Below, piece by piece: positions 16,108 through 25,510 of a stretch of 64,000 bases of DNA. The notes below the pieces were generated by a model that was given only the letters and a program-made list of their open reading frames with translations, was not told where the DNA came from and made no database searches. Within the stretch, counting starts at the first letter, position 1. Every line of letters begins with the position of its first letter. A program made the translations under genes and the position numbers. Source of the stretch: Leifsonia virtsii (GTDB lineage Bacteria > Actinomycetota > Actinomycetes > Actinomycetales > Microbacteriaceae); the NCBI RefSeq assembly GCF_030433675.1, contig NZ_JAROCB010000007.1:1-64000 (forward strand), written 5' to 3'.

Positions 16108-17499
16108 GTGAGCTCGCACGACCTGGACTCGGTGACCGCAGGCTCCGCACCCGGCGACGTCGCCCCTCCCGGCGGCGTGCTCGGTCCGCGCTTCCGCTGG
16201 ACCAGCATCGGGATGTGCCTGCTGATCATGCTGGCCGCGTTCGAGGCGCTCGCGGTCACCACGATCATGCCCGAGGTGAGCCGGGAGCTCCACGGCGATG
16301 CGCTGTACGCGTTCGCCTTCGCGGGTCCGCTGGCCGTCAGCGTGGTCGGGATGGTGTCTGCGGGGGCATGGGCCGACCGCGGGAACCCGCGCAACCCTCT
16401 GATCACCTCCGTCGTGCTGTTCGCGGCCGGCCTCCTGATCGCCGGAACGGCCTCCACGATGCCGGTCTTCGTCGTCGGACGGCTGGTGCACGGCCTGGGC
16501 GGCGGCGCGCTGACCGTCGTGCTCTACGTGATCGTGGCGAGGGTCTACCCGCCGGTCCTGCACGCCCGGATCTTCGCCGGCTTCGCCGCGGCCTGGGTGA
16601 TCCCGTCGCTGATCGGCCCCTTCATCGCCGGAGTGCTGGCCGAGACGGTCGGCTGGCGCTGGGTGTTCCTCGGCGTGGTCACGCTGGTCGCGCTGGCGAT
16701 GCTCATGGTGGTCCCGGTGATGCGTGGAGCGCTCACGGCCCCGGAGGAGTCAACGCCCATCCGGGTCGGCCGCCTCCTCTGGGCGGTGCTTCTCGCGGTC
16801 GCGGTGCTCGCGCTGACGCTCGCCGCCGAGTCGTCGGGACCGGTGCAGTGGATCGTCCCGGTCGTGGCCGCCGTCGTCGCCGCGTTCGCGATCCGCCCGC
16901 TGATCCCGCGGGGCACGCTGCTGGCGCGGCCCGGCCTGCCCAGCGTCATCCTGATGCGCGCGCTCGTGGCGGGCACCTTCTTCGCGGCCGAGGTGTACGT
17001 GCCGCGCATCATGGTCACCGAGTACGGCTTGTCTGCGTCCATCGCGGGACTCGCGCTCACCGCCGCGGGTCTCACCTGGTCGGGGGCGTCGTGGTTGCAG
17101 GGGCGGTTCCCGTCGATCACCGACGTCGCCGCCGCCCGCTTCGGCGCACTGGGGCTGACCATCGCGCTCGCCTGCCTGATCTCGACCGCGGTGTGGCACC
17201 TCCATCCCGCGGTCGTCGTGGTCGGGTGGGCGTTCGCCGGCGGCGGGATGGGCATCCTGTACCCGCGCCTCGGCGTGCTCACGCTGAAGTACTCGACGCC
17301 CGAGAACCAGGGCTTCAACAGCTCCGCCCTCTCGATCTCGGACGCCACCGGCTCGGCGGTCGCGCTGGCGGCCAGCGCGATCGTGTTCTCGGCGCTGCGC
17401 CCGCTCGACGGCGGGTGGCCGTACGTCGGCGCCTTCGCCCTGACGGCGGTGCTGTGCGGGCTCGCCTGGGCGGTCGGCCCGCGGCTGGTGCGGCGGTAG
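16108..17499 (+). CDS. MFS transporter
   Basis: A 463-residue major facilitator protein with 12-14 predicted helices. The helix 2-3 loop contains GAWADRGNPRNPL, helix 4 contains GRLVHGLGGGALTVVLYVIVARVYPP, and helix 5 GWRWVFLGVVTLVAL resembles drug/proton antiporters. It probably exports small molecules; the substrate is unknown. The GTG start has TAGGCT 7 nt upstream and no Shine-Dalgarno (leaderless). Its stop is only 4 bp from the convergent stop of the next gene. Confidence 0.85.
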   Translation: MSSHDLDSVTAGSAPGDVAPPGGVLGPRFRWTSIGMCLLIMLAAFEALAVTTIMPEVSRELHGDALYAFAFAGPLAVSVVGMVSAGAWADRGNPRNPLITSVVLFAAGLLIAGTASTMPVFVVGRLVHGLGGGALTVVLYVIVARVYPPVLHARIFAGFAAAWVIPSLIGPFIAGVLAETVGWRWVFLGVVTLVALAMLMVVPVMRGALTAPEESTPIRVGRLLWAVLLAVAVLALTLAAESSGPVQWIVPVVAAVVAAFAIRPLIPRGTLLARPGLPSVILMRALVAGTFFAAEVYVPRIMVTEYGLSASIAGLALTAAGLTWSGASWLQGRFPSITDVAAARFGALGLTIALACLISTAVWHLHPAVVVVGWAFAGGGMGILYPRLGVLTLKYSTPENQGFNSSALSISDATGSAVALAASAIVFSALRPLDGGWPYVGAFALTAVLCGLAWAVGPRLVRR

Positions 17500-17503
17500 A
17501 GCT

Positions 17504-18199
17504 CTACGCCCGTGCCACGCGCTGGACCGCGGCGTCAGCCTCCTCGACGATCGCGCGCATCGCCGCCTCGGCGGCCGCCGCGTCGCCTGCCCGCACCGCG
17601 GCGGCGACCTCCTCGTGCAGGCGGATCGCCTCCGGGTTGGCGTTGTGCGGCATGAGGTCGTGGGCGGTGCGGCCGTTGAGGGCCTCGGCCACCGCGCCGC
17701 TGAGGGCGGCGAACGTGGGATTGCCGGACGCCTCGAGCAGGATGCGGTGGAAGTCGCGGTCGTGCGCCAGATACTCGTCGTGGTCGGCGGAGCGCTGCGT
17801 CGCCGCCATGCCGACGATGGCGGCCGTGAGTTCGCCGCACTGCGCCGGCGTCGCGCGGGCGCTGGCGAGGCGGGCGGCGACCGGTTCGACCGCGAGGCGC
17901 AGCTCGCTGAGGTCGCCGAGCGCGGTCAGCCGGTCGGGACCGGCGAGCCGCCAGGCGAGCACGCGTGGGTCGAGAGCCTGCCAGGCGGTCGGCGGGGTGA
18001 CGACCGTCCCGCGCCGGCGGCGCGCTTGCACGAGACCGAGCGACTCGAGTACGCGGATGCTCTCGCGCAGCACGGTGCGCGAGCTGCCGAGGCTCTCGGG
18101 CGTGAGCACCGTGCCGACCGGGATGTCGCCCGCGACGATCCGGGCCCCGAGCGACGCGATCGTCTGCTCGTGGCGGGAGCCGGGCGCTGGCTGGGTCAC
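17504..18199 (-). CDS. gntR: FadR-subfamily GntR regulator of the gluconate genes
   Basis: A 231-residue regulator. The N-terminal winged helix (about 20-80; VGTVLTPESLGSSRTVLRESIRVLESLGLVQARRRRGTVV) is followed by an all-helical FCD effector domain containing HDRDFHRILLEASGN and LHEEVAAAVRAGDAAAAEAAMRAIV. These proteins bind sugar acids and release DNA. It is divergent from the gluconate permease and kinase, so a gluconate-responsive repressor is likely. The GTG start lies 5 nt from GATAAT (complement of 18205-18210), with TTGACC 18 bp further out, a strong leaderless promoter. Confidence 0.85.
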   Translation of the reverse strand: MTQPAPGSRHEQTIASLGARIVAGDIPVGTVLTPESLGSSRTVLRESIRVLESLGLVQARRRRGTVVTPPTAWQALDPRVLAWRLAGPDRLTALGDLSELRLAVEPVAARLASARATPAQCGELTAAIVGMAATQRSADHDEYLAHDRDFHRILLEASGNPTFAALSGAVAEALNGRTAHDLMPHNANPEAIRLHEEVAAAVRAGDAAAAEAAMRAIVEEADAAVQRVARA

Positions 18200-18204
18200 G
18201 CTTC

Positions 18205-18234
18205 ATTATCCGCGGAGGGGACTCATCCGGTCAA
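18205..18234 (-). promoter_or_regulatory. gntR promoter
   Basis: On the minus strand TTGACC (complement of 18229-18234) and GATAAT (complement of 18205-18210), each 5 of 6 to consensus, are spaced 18 bp apart. The predicted mRNA start falls at or next to the GTG start of gntR. Confidence 0.6.
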
Positions 18235-18262
18235 AGCGGGCGATGTTCGGCGTAATGTCCGT

Positions 18263-18307
18263 ATTGTCCGACATTGATTAGACACAAATCTGATTTATTC
18301 CTAGAGT
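18263..18307 (+). promoter_or_regulatory. gntP-gntK promoter and GntR-type operator
   Basis: TAGACA (18279-18284) and TAGAGT (18302-18307) are spaced 17 bp apart. Just upstream, ATTGTCCGACATT (18263-18275) is a 13-bp inverted repeat (one mismatch) of the TTGTCnGACAA type bound by FadR-like GntR proteins. A second GACA half (18281-18284) lies in the -35. The position fits repression by the divergent gntR product. Confidence 0.55.
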
Positions 18308-18341
18308 GTTCGTGCCCCATCCGCACTGACCAAGGACGTTC

Positions 18342-19757
18342 ATGCTCCACTCAACCCTCTCGCGCCTCGCGGCCGCCGCCGCTCCGGCACCCCACCCCAC
18401 CGCCCCCGAGGGCCAGCTGATCATCGCCGCCGTCGCCGGCATCGCGGTGATCGTCGTCCTCATCACCTGGCTCAAGCTCCACCCGTTCCTCTCGCTGCTG
18501 CTCGGCTCGCTCGTCGCCGGGCTCGTCGGCGGCATGGCGGCGGACGCCGTGATCGCCAGCTTCATCACCGGCTTCGGCAACACCATGGGCAGCGTCGGTG
18601 TGCTCATCGGGCTCGGCGCGATGTACGGCAAGCTGCTGGCCGACTCCGGCGGCGCCGACCGCATCGTGGACACGCTCGTCTCGCGCACCAGCGCGCGGCT
18701 GCTGCCGTGGACGATGGGCGCGGTCGGCGCCATCATCGGCCTCCCGATGTTCTTCGAGGTGGGCCTCGTGCTGCTGATGCCGGTCATCATCCTGGTGACC
18801 CGCCGCTCCGGCCTGCCGCTGATGCGCATCGCGCTGCCCACCATCGCCGGCCTCTCGGCCATGCACGGTCTCGTCCCGCCGCACCCGGGTCCGCTGGTCG
18901 CCATCGGCGCCCTCGGTGCGAACCTGGGCCTGACGCTCGCGTTCGGCGTGCTGGTCGCCATCCCGACCATCGCGATCGCGGGTCCGCTGTTCAGCAAGCT
19001 CGCCGCGCGCTGGGTGCCGGTCGGCGTGCCCGACCTGTTCGTCGCCGACGAGAAGGAGATCGAGACCCGTCGCCGTCCGTCGTTCGCCGCGGCGCTCGTC
19101 AGCATCCTGCTGCCGGTCGTGCTCATGCTGGCCAAGGCTGTCGCCGACATCGTCTCGCCCAGCGCGGCGCCGGTGTGGAAGGTCGCACTCGACTTCCTCG
19201 GCACTCCCGTCATCGCTCTGACGATCGCGGTGCTGGCCGGGCTGTTCCTGCTCGGCGTCGGCGGCGGGATGGATCGCAAGGCCATCCAGAACAGCCTGAG
19301 CGCGTCCCTGCCGCCCATCGCGGGCATCATCTTCATCGTCGGCGCGGGCGGCGGCTTCAAGCAGGTGCTGGTGGACACCGGCATCGGCCAGGTCATCGCC
19401 GGCTGGGCGACCGGCGCCAGCGGCATCGTTGTGCTGCTGCTCGCCTGGACGGTGGCCGCGCTCATCCGCGTCGCCACCGGCTCAGCGACGGTCGCGACCG
19501 TGACCGCCGCCGGCATCCTGCTGCCGCTCACCGATCACCTGTCCACGCCGATGATCTCGCTGATGGTGCTGGCGATCGGCGCCGGCTCGGTGTTCCTCTC
19601 GCACGTCAACGACGCCGGGTTCTGGCTGGTGAAGGAGTATCTGGGGCTCGACATCCCGCAGACCCTCAAGAGCTGGACGGTGCTGGAGTGCCTGGTCTCG
19701 ATCGTCGGGCTGGCGGGCGTGCTCGTCCTCAGCCTGTTCGTCGGCGGTCTCGGATGA
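18342..19757 (+). CDS. gntP: Gluconate:proton symporter, GntP family
   Basis: A 471-residue GntP permease with about 12-14 helices. Family signatures include GLPMFFEVGLVLLMPVI, HGLVPPHPGPL and SHVNDAGFWLVKEYL. Members import gluconate or related sugar acids with protons. The kinase gene starts inside its stop codon (ATGA), so the two are translationally coupled. CAAGGACG lies upstream of the ATG. Regulation is probably by the divergent FadR-type protein. Confidence 0.93.
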   Translation: MLHSTLSRLAAAAAPAPHPTAPEGQLIIAAVAGIAVIVVLITWLKLHPFLSLLLGSLVAGLVGGMAADAVIASFITGFGNTMGSVGVLIGLGAMYGKLLADSGGADRIVDTLVSRTSARLLPWTMGAVGAIIGLPMFFEVGLVLLMPVIILVTRRSGLPLMRIALPTIAGLSAMHGLVPPHPGPLVAIGALGANLGLTLAFGVLVAIPTIAIAGPLFSKLAARWVPVGVPDLFVADEKEIETRRRPSFAAALVSILLPVVLMLAKAVADIVSPSAAPVWKVALDFLGTPVIALTIAVLAGLFLLGVGGGMDRKAIQNSLSASLPPIAGIIFIVGAGGGFKQVLVDTGIGQVIAGWATGASGIVVLLLAWTVAALIRVATGSATVATVTAAGILLPLTDHLSTPMISLMVLAIGAGSVFLSHVNDAGFWLVKEYLGLDIPQTLKSWTVLECLVSIVGLAGVLVLSLFVGGLG

Positions 19758-20248
19758 GCGGCGGGCGCGCGGTCGTCGTGATGGGGGTGGCCGGCTGCGG
19801 CAAGTCGACCGTGGCGGCGCTGCTCGCCGAGCGGCTCGGCTGGGACCTCCTGGAGGGGGATGCGCTGCACCCCGTCGCGAACGTCGAACGGATGGGCGCG
19901 GGCATCCCGCTCACCGACGACGACCGTGCGCCCTGGCTCGCCGCCATCGCGGCCTGGATGGACGAGCGGCTGGCCGCCGGCCGGTCCGTCGTGGTGGCGT
20001 GCTCCGCGCTCGCCCGGCGGTACCGGGACGTGCTGCGGCGCGACGAGGTGACGTTCGTGCACCTGGACGGGACGCCGGAGCTGCTGGCCGAGCGTCTGGC
20101 CTCCCGAGAGCACCACTTCATGAAGGCGGGCATGCTGCAGAGCCAGCTCGCCACCCTGGAGCCCCTCACCCCCGACGAGCGCCACATCGTGCTAGACATC
20201 TCCGCCCCGCCCGCCACCCTGGCCGCCCAGGCCGCCGCAGCCCTCTGA
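19754..20248 (+). CDS. gntK: Gluconokinase (thermoresistant GntK type)
   Basis: A 164-residue kinase of about 18 kDa that phosphorylates gluconate to 6-phosphogluconate for the pentose phosphate pathway. Walker A is GVAGCGKST, the substrate segment is EGDALHPVANVERMGAGIPLTDDDRAPWL, and VVACSALARRYRDVLR and REHHFMKAGMLQSQLATLE follow, all typical of GntK. The length matches the family. It overlaps the permease stop by 4 bp. Confidence 0.95.
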   Translation: MSGGRAVVVMGVAGCGKSTVAALLAERLGWDLLEGDALHPVANVERMGAGIPLTDDDRAPWLAAIAAWMDERLAAGRSVVVACSALARRYRDVLRRDEVTFVHLDGTPELLAERLASREHHFMKAGMLQSQLATLEPLTPDERHIVLDISAPPATLAAQAAAAL

Positions 20249-20260
20249 CCCCGTCCCTCC

Positions 20261-20331
20261 AAGCCAAGAGCTCCTGAGTTCTTCGACTCGCCACCGGCGA
20301 GTCGCTCGAAGAACTCAGGAGCTCTTGGCTT
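20261..20331. repeat. 71-bp palindrome, family B (copy 1), between convergent gntK and xylB
   Basis: Perfect 26-bp arms (20261-20286 and 20306-20331) enclose a 19-nt loop that contains a further 6-bp stem (CTCGCC/GGCGAG). The arm contains CTCCTGAGTTCTTCGA, shared with the palindrome at 33285-33351. There is no T-tract. It occupies almost all the space between two convergent genes, so it may serve as a bidirectional terminator. Confidence 0.85.
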
Positions 20332-20348
20332 CGGAGTCGGCCCCGGGA

Positions 20349-21785
20349 TCAGGGGCGGGCGGCGGCGTACTGGGTGCGGATGACGGGGCGGGTGTCGACG
20401 GGGAGGGTCGTCAGGGTCTCGACGGTCCACGCCGGGCGGGTGCCGGTGAGGGCCCACGCGGCCTGCACGGCGCCCCCGTCGGCGACGTACTCGCCCGGTG
20501 CGGGCACCTCGACCGGCGCGTCGAAGACCTGCGCGGCGACCTGGGCGACGGCCGGGTTCTGCGCGGCGCCGCCGATCAGCAGGATGCGCCGCTCCTTCAC
20601 ACCGACCGACCGCACCGCATCGAGGCCGTCCGCCAGCCCGCACAGCATCCCCTCGATCGCCGCCCGCGCCAGGTTGGCCGGCGTCGTCGAGGCCAGGGTC
20701 AGGCCGTGGATGCTGGCCTTCGCGTCCGGCAGGTTCGGCGTGCGCTCGCCCTCGAAGTAGGGCACGAGCACCACCCCGCCGGACCCGGGCTCGGCCGACA
20801 GCGCCAGCTCCGCCAGGCCGTCGTGGTCGACCGAGAACAGTCCGGCCACGGAGCCGAGCACGCGCGCCGCGTTGAGCGTCGCGATGAGCGGGAGGGAGAC
20901 TCCGGATGCGTCCGCGAAGCCCGCGACGGTCCCGGACGCGTCGCTGACGGGACCGTCGGTGACGGCGAAGACCGTGCCGGAGGTCCCGATGGAGACGACC
21001 ACGTCGCCCTCGGCGGCGCCGAGCCCGAGCGCGGCGCCCGCGTTGTCGCCTGCGCCGGGGCCGACGAGCACTCCGGAGGGTGTGCGGCCGGCGGCCTCGG
21101 CAGGTCCGAGCACGCGCGGCAGGACGACGGTGTCCGCGTCCGCGGCGCCGTTCCCCGCCTCTCGGCCGGGACGCCCGAGGGCGCGCTCGAACAGGTCGAG
21201 GTCGTACTCGCCGGTCGCTGCGCCCCAGTACGCGGTGCCGCTGGCGTCGGAGCGGTCGGTGGTCAGCGCCTCCAAGTCCGGGCCGAGCTCGCTCTCGCCG
21301 GCCGGGCCGTAGCCGCGCAGGCGCCAGGTCAGCCAGTCGTGGGGGAGCGCTACGGCGGCGACACGGGCGGCGTTCGCGGGCTCCGCATCCCGCAGCCAGC
21401 GCAGCTTGGTCGCGGTGAAGGACGCGACGGGGACGACGCCCACGCGCTCCGCGTAGGCCTCGGCGCCGACCTCGGCGATCAGGTCGCGGGCGGCCTGCGC
21501 CGAGCGGGTGTCGTTCCAGAGCAGGGCGTCGCGGATGACGCGGCCATCCGCATCCAGCACGACCATCCCGTGCTGCTGCCCGGCGATGGAGATCGCGTCG
21601 ACGTCGTCGAGCCCGCCGGCGTCCACCAGCGCCTCCTGGAGCGCCGACCACCAGGCGGCGGGGTCGACCTCGGTCCCGTCCGGGTGGGCAGCGCGCCCGG
21701 AGCGCACCAGCCTGCCGGTCTCGGCGTCCCGCACGACGACCTTGCAACTCTGAGTCGACGAGTCGACTCCCGCGACCAACGTCAC
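20349..21785 (-). CDS. xylB: Xylulokinase
   Basis: A 478-residue FGGY-family kinase converting D-xylulose to xylulose 5-phosphate. The N-terminal phosphate-binding [15 protein letters not shown] and [13 protein letters not shown] (substrate contact) are followed by ALLWNDTRS and the catalytic region [16 protein letters not shown], then [12 protein letters not shown] 21785 is chosen because AAGGAG lies 5 nt upstream; a GTG two codons earlier is too close to that site. It is the last gene of the minus-strand xylose run, 101 bp after xylose isomerase with a palindrome between. Confidence 0.93.
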   Translation of the reverse strand: MTLVAGVDSSTQSCKVVVRDAETGRLVRSGRAAHPDGTEVDPAAWWSALQEALVDAGGLDDVDAISIAGQQHGMVVLDADGRVIRDALLWNDTRSAQAARDLIAEVGAEAYAERVGVVPVASFTATKLRWLRDAEPANAARVAAVALPHDWLTWRLRGYGPAGESELGPDLEALTTDRSDASGTAYWGAATGEYDLDLFERALGRPGREAGNGAADADTVVLPRVLGPAEAAGRTPSGVLVGPGAGDNAGAALGLGAAEGDVVVSIGTSGTVFAVTDGPVSDASGTVAGFADASGVSLPLIATLNAARVLGSVAGLFSVDHDGLAELALSAEPGSGGVVLVPYFEGERTPNLPDAKASIHGLTLASTTPANLARAAIEGMLCGLADGLDAVRSVGVKERRILLIGGAAQNPAVAQVAAQVFDAPVEVPAPGEYVADGGAVQAAWALTGTRPAWTVETLTTLPVDTRPVIRTQYAAARP

Positions 21786-21812
21786 GTTCACTCCTTCATT
21801 GGGGTGCCGAAA

Positions 21813-21859
21813 TGCACGTCGTGGTCGCTATCCGGGCGGAATAGCGACCACGACGTGCA
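21813..21859. repeat. 47-bp palindrome, family A (copy 2), between xylA and xylB
   Basis: Perfect 19-bp arms (21813-21831 and 21841-21859) around a 9-nt loop. The arm contains TGCACGTCGTGGTCGCTAT, closely related to the palindrome at 64-120. It lies between two genes of the same pathway, so as an RNA hairpin it could terminate part of the transcripts or protect the upstream xylA message. Confidence 0.85.
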
Positions 21860-21886
21860 CCTCGAGGGATGGGATGGGGGCGGAGC

Positions 21887-23077
21887 TCAGCGCGCGCCGA
21901 GCAGGTGCTCCAGGGCGAGCTGCTGCAGACGGACGAAGCCGAAGCCCTTGCCGCCGAAGTACGACGACGGGTCGAAGTCCTCGTAGGCGCTGCGGTCGGC
22001 CAGCAGGTCGTCGTACGTCTCGCCCTCGCCGAGAGTGGGGCGCGACAGCTCGATCACGCGCGACGCCTCCAGCTGCTCCTGCACCTCGGGGTCGGCGCGG
22101 AACGCCTGCGCCCGCTCCTTGAGCAGCAGGTAGGTGCGCATGTTGGCCGCGGCCGAGTCCCACACGCCGGTGATGTCCTCGGTGCGCGACGGCTTGTAGT
22201 CGAAGTGGCGCGGGCCTTCGTAGGCCGGCCCACCGTCGGGGCCGCCGTTCTCCAGCAGGTCGACGAGGGCGAACGCGTTCTGCAGGTCGCCGTGGCCGAA
22301 GACCAGGTCCTGGTCGTACTTGATGCCGCGCTGCCCGTTGAGGTCGATGTGGTACAGCTTGCCGTGGTACAGCGCCTGGGCGATGCCGGCGGCGAAGTTG
22401 AGGCCCGCCATCTGCTCGTGGCCGACCTCGGGGTTGAGGCCGACGAGCTCCGGGCGCTCCAGCGAGTTGATGAACGCGAGCGCGTGACCGACGGTCGGCA
22501 GCAGGATGTCGCCGCGCGGCTCGTTCGGCTTCGGCTCGATGGCGAAGCGGATGTCGTAGCCCTTGTCGGTGACGTAGTCGCCGAGCAGGTTCACGGCCTC
22601 GCGGTAGCGCTCGAGGGCCGAGCGGATGTCCTTCGCGGCGTCGTACTCGGCGCCCTCACGGCCGCCCCACATGACGAAGGTCTTCGCGCCGAGCTCGGCG
22701 GCGAGGTCGAGGTTGCGGAGCACCTTGCGGAGCGCGAAGCGACGCACCGCGCGGTCGTTGGAGGTGAACCCGCCGTCCTTGAAGACGGGCGCCGAGAACA
22801 GGTTGGTGGTCACCATCGGGACGATGATGCCGGTGTCCTGCAGGGCCTGCTTGAGGCGGTCGATCTGCTTCTGGCGCTCCGCGTCGGTCGAGCCGAACGC
22901 GAACAGGTCGTCGTCGTGGAAGGTGAGGCCGTAGGCGCCGAGCTCGTCGAGCTTGTGCACCGCCTCGACCACGTCGAGCTGCGGGCGCGTCGGGCCGCCG
23001 AACGGGTCGGTGCCGTTGTAGCCGATGGTCCACAGTCCGAACGAGAACTTGTCGGCGCGGGTGGGGGTGAGGCTCAT
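21887..23077 (-). CDS. xylA: Xylose isomerase
   Basis: A 396-residue cytosolic TIM-barrel enzyme interconverting D-xylose and D-xylulose, of the shorter actinobacterial type (about 390 residues). Visible metal and catalytic segments are [11 protein letters not shown] (catalytic His region), [20 protein letters not shown] (metal Glu), [14 protein letters not shown] and [16 protein letters not shown]. The ATG at 23077 has GAAGGA 6 nt upstream and gives the standard N-terminus. A ROK-type inverted repeat lies in its own promoter region. Confidence 0.96.
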   Translation of the reverse strand: MSLTPTRADKFSFGLWTIGYNGTDPFGGPTRPQLDVVEAVHKLDELGAYGLTFHDDDLFAFGSTDAERQKQIDRLKQALQDTGIIVPMVTTNLFSAPVFKDGGFTSNDRAVRRFALRKVLRNLDLAAELGAKTFVMWGGREGAEYDAAKDIRSALERYREAVNLLGDYVTDKGYDIRFAIEPKPNEPRGDILLPTVGHALAFINSLERPELVGLNPEVGHEQMAGLNFAAGIAQALYHGKLYHIDLNGQRGIKYDQDLVFGHGDLQNAFALVDLLENGGPDGGPAYEGPRHFDYKPSRTEDITGVWDSAAANMRTYLLLKERAQAFRADPEVQEQLEASRVIELSRPTLGEGETYDDLLADRSAYEDFDPSSYFGGKGFGFVRLQQLALEHLLGAR

Positions 23078-23103
23078 GGGGATTCCTTCAGCTTCGTCGA
23101 TGA

Positions 23104-23126
23104 TTTGTTGTTCCAATAAACTTATA
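23104..23126 (-). promoter_or_regulatory. xylA promoter element with a putative ROK (XylR)-type operator
   Basis: TTTGTTG (23104-23110) and CAATAAA (23114-23120) form a 7-bp inverted repeat with a 3-bp spacer and one mismatch, a TTTgTT...AAcAAA pattern like ROK-family xylose operators. On the minus strand it follows directly after TATAAG (complement of 23121-23126), a likely -10 for xylA, so a bound repressor would block initiation. No convincing -35 is visible. Confidence 0.5.
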
Positions 23127-23156
23127 CAGGATGTGCGCCCGCGGCGCGACCCCGTC

Positions 23157-25481
23157 TCAGAGCGCGTCGGTGAAGACGGCACTCACGGTAGCCGCTTCGG
23201 CCGTCGACGTCACCAGCCGGGCGTCGGCGGGGGTGACCGCGTGCACGGCGCCGGTGATGGTCAAGTCGGCCGCGGTCTCGCGCTCGGCGCACGACGGCCC
23301 GACCCAGACCTCCACCGCGCCCGGCTCGACGATGCGGCGCATCTCGCGGTCCGAGAAGGCGAGCCGCGCGGTCGGCACGGAGAACCGCACCACGGTCTCC
23401 TCGCCGGGCTGCAGCTCCACCCGGTGGTAGCCGAGCAGCTGCGCGACCGGTCGGGTCACGCTGGCGTGCACATCCCGCGCGTACAGCTGGACGAGGTCGG
23501 TGCCCGCGCGCTCGCCGGTGTTCCGGATGCGCACGGTCGCCGTGAAGTCGTCGCCCGCCTCCACCTCCCGGTCGACGCTGAGCCCGGTGCGCTCGAACGA
23601 CGTGTACGACAGACCGTGGCCGAACGGCAGCACCGGGGTGCTGTCGGCGCTGGTGATCTCGTTCGGGCCGCCGAGGATCGGGTGCAGGTACGAGTACGGC
23701 TGCGCTCCGGCGGAGCGGGGCAGCGACACCGGCAGGTGGCCGGAGGGGGAGACCCGGCCGGACAGCACGGCCGCGATGGCACGCCCGCCCTCCTCGCCGG
23801 GGAAGAACGCCTGCAGTACGGCGGCCGGGGCGGTGACGCCCTCGACGGCCCAGGAGATCGCGTACGGCCGGCCGGAGAGCACGACGAGCACGACCGGCGT
23901 TCCGGTGGCGACGACCCGCTCCACGAGCTCGCGCTGGATGCCCGGCAGCTCCAGGCTCTCCACATCGTTGCCCTCGCCGACCGTGCCGCGGCCGAACAGC
24001 CCGGCCCGGTCGCCGACGACGACCACGGCGACGTCGGCGGCGCTCGCCGCGTTCACGGCCGCCGGGATCCCGGAGCGGTCGTCGCCCTCGACGGCGCAGC
24101 CGCGCTCGTGCGCGACGGACGCCTCGGGGTACTCGGCGCGCACGGCCTCGAGAACCGACGGCAGCTCGAAGCCGAGCGGCACCTCTGGATGGTGGGCGAG
24201 CACGTGGTTGGCGAACGAGTAGCAGCCCATGAGGGCCTCCGGTGCGTCCGCGTTCGGTCCGAGCACCGCGATGCGCGAGGGAGCGCCGGCGAGGGGCAGC
24301 GTGCCGTCGTTGGTCAGCAGCACGAGCGACTCCTCGGCCAGCCGCAGCGCGACGTCGCGGTGCGCCGGGGTGTCGAGGTCGATCTCCGTCGGCGGCTCGT
24401 CGAAGGTCGCGTCGAGCAGGCCCAGCTCCTCCTTCTGCGCGAGCACGCGGAGCACGGAGCGGTCGATCAGCGCGATGTCGACGCCGCCTTCGCGGACCAG
24501 GTCGGCCAGCGGGCCGAGGAACGCGTCGCCGGTCGGCAGCTCGACGTCGATGCCCGCGGCGAGAGCCAGCGCCGCCGCCTCTCCGAGGTCGGCCGCCACG
24601 GCGTGCATCGTGTGCAGGAACGCGACGGAGAAGTAGTCGGAGACGACCGTCCCGTCGAAGCCCCACTCGTCGCGCAGGATGCCGGTCAGGTACGCGGGCG
24701 TTCCCGCCACCGGCTCGCCGTCGATCTCGGCGTACGAGTTCATCACCGACCGCACGCCCCCGTCCCGCACCGCCATCTCGAACGGCGGCAGGAGGGTGTC
24801 GCGCACCTCGCGCGGACCGGCGTGGACGGGCGCGTGGTTGCGGCCCGCCTGCGAGGCAGAGTAGCCGACGAAGTGCTTGAGCGTGGCGTGCACGCCCGCG
24901 CCCTGCAGGCCGCGGACGTACGCGGTGCCGAGCGTTCCGACGACGTACGGGTCCTCGGCGATGCACTCGTCGACGCGACCCCAGCGCGGGTCGCGGATGA
25001 CATCCAGCACCGGGGCGAGGCCCTGGTGGATGCCCAGCTCGCGCATCGAGGCGCCGATCAGCCCGGCCATCTCCTCCACCAGTTCGGGGTCGAACGAGGC
25101 GCCCCACGCCAGCGGGGTCGGGAAGGTCGCCGCCTTCCATGCGGCGAGCCCGGTGAGGCACTCCTCGTGCACGAGCGCGGGGATGCCCAGCCGGGTCTCC
25201 TCCTTCAGCCGGCGCTGCTCCGACCACAGCCAGGCGGCGCGCGCGGCCGGCTCCACCGGGCGTGTGCCGTACACGCGGGTGAGCTGACCGAGGCCGTTGG
25301 CGGTGATCTCCTCGTACGCCCCCGGGTTGCCCATCTCGCCGGCCATCGGGGCGACGAGCTCGTCGCCCTTGTCGACCCAGAAGCCGACCAGCTGGGCGAG
25401 CTTCTCATCCAGGGTCATATCGGCGAGCAGGGCTCGGACGCGCTCGGAGGGCGCAGTCGGCCCCGTGGAGGTTTCGGTCAT
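23157..25481 (-). CDS. Glycoside hydrolase family 3 (beta-glucosidase/beta-xylosidase)
   Basis: A 774-residue GH3 enzyme without a signal peptide, so probably cytosolic. The N-terminal TIM barrel (about 20-330) has [22 protein letters not shown] and the nucleophile Asp282 in TVVSDYF. The alpha/beta sandwich starts near 355 ([22 protein letters not shown]), and a C-terminal fibronectin-like domain ([21 protein letters not shown]...) follows. It removes terminal beta-linked sugars from imported oligosaccharides. Operon context (ABC importer, xylA, xylB) favours xylosides, but GH3 sequence does not settle the specificity. Confidence 0.88.
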   Translation of the reverse strand: MTETSTGPTAPSERVRALLADMTLDEKLAQLVGFWVDKGDELVAPMAGEMGNPGAYEEITANGLGQLTRVYGTRPVEPAARAAWLWSEQRRLKEETRLGIPALVHEECLTGLAAWKAATFPTPLAWGASFDPELVEEMAGLIGASMRELGIHQGLAPVLDVIRDPRWGRVDECIAEDPYVVGTLGTAYVRGLQGAGVHATLKHFVGYSASQAGRNHAPVHAGPREVRDTLLPPFEMAVRDGGVRSVMNSYAEIDGEPVAGTPAYLTGILRDEWGFDGTVVSDYFSVAFLHTMHAVAADLGEAAALALAAGIDVELPTGDAFLGPLADLVREGGVDIALIDRSVLRVLAQKEELGLLDATFDEPPTEIDLDTPAHRDVALRLAEESLVLLTNDGTLPLAGAPSRIAVLGPNADAPEALMGCYSFANHVLAHHPEVPLGFELPSVLEAVRAEYPEASVAHERGCAVEGDDRSGIPAAVNAASAADVAVVVVGDRAGLFGRGTVGEGNDVESLELPGIQRELVERVVATGTPVVLVVLSGRPYAISWAVEGVTAPAAVLQAFFPGEEGGRAIAAVLSGRVSPSGHLPVSLPRSAGAQPYSYLHPILGGPNEITSADSTPVLPFGHGLSYTSFERTGLSVDREVEAGDDFTATVRIRNTGERAGTDLVQLYARDVHASVTRPVAQLLGYHRVELQPGEETVVRFSVPTARLAFSDREMRRIVEPGAVEVWVGPSCAERETAADLTITGAVHAVTPADARLVTSTAEAATVSAVFTDAL

Positions 25482-25510
25482 TCTCGATCTCACTTCTGAT
25501 GGAGAGGGCG

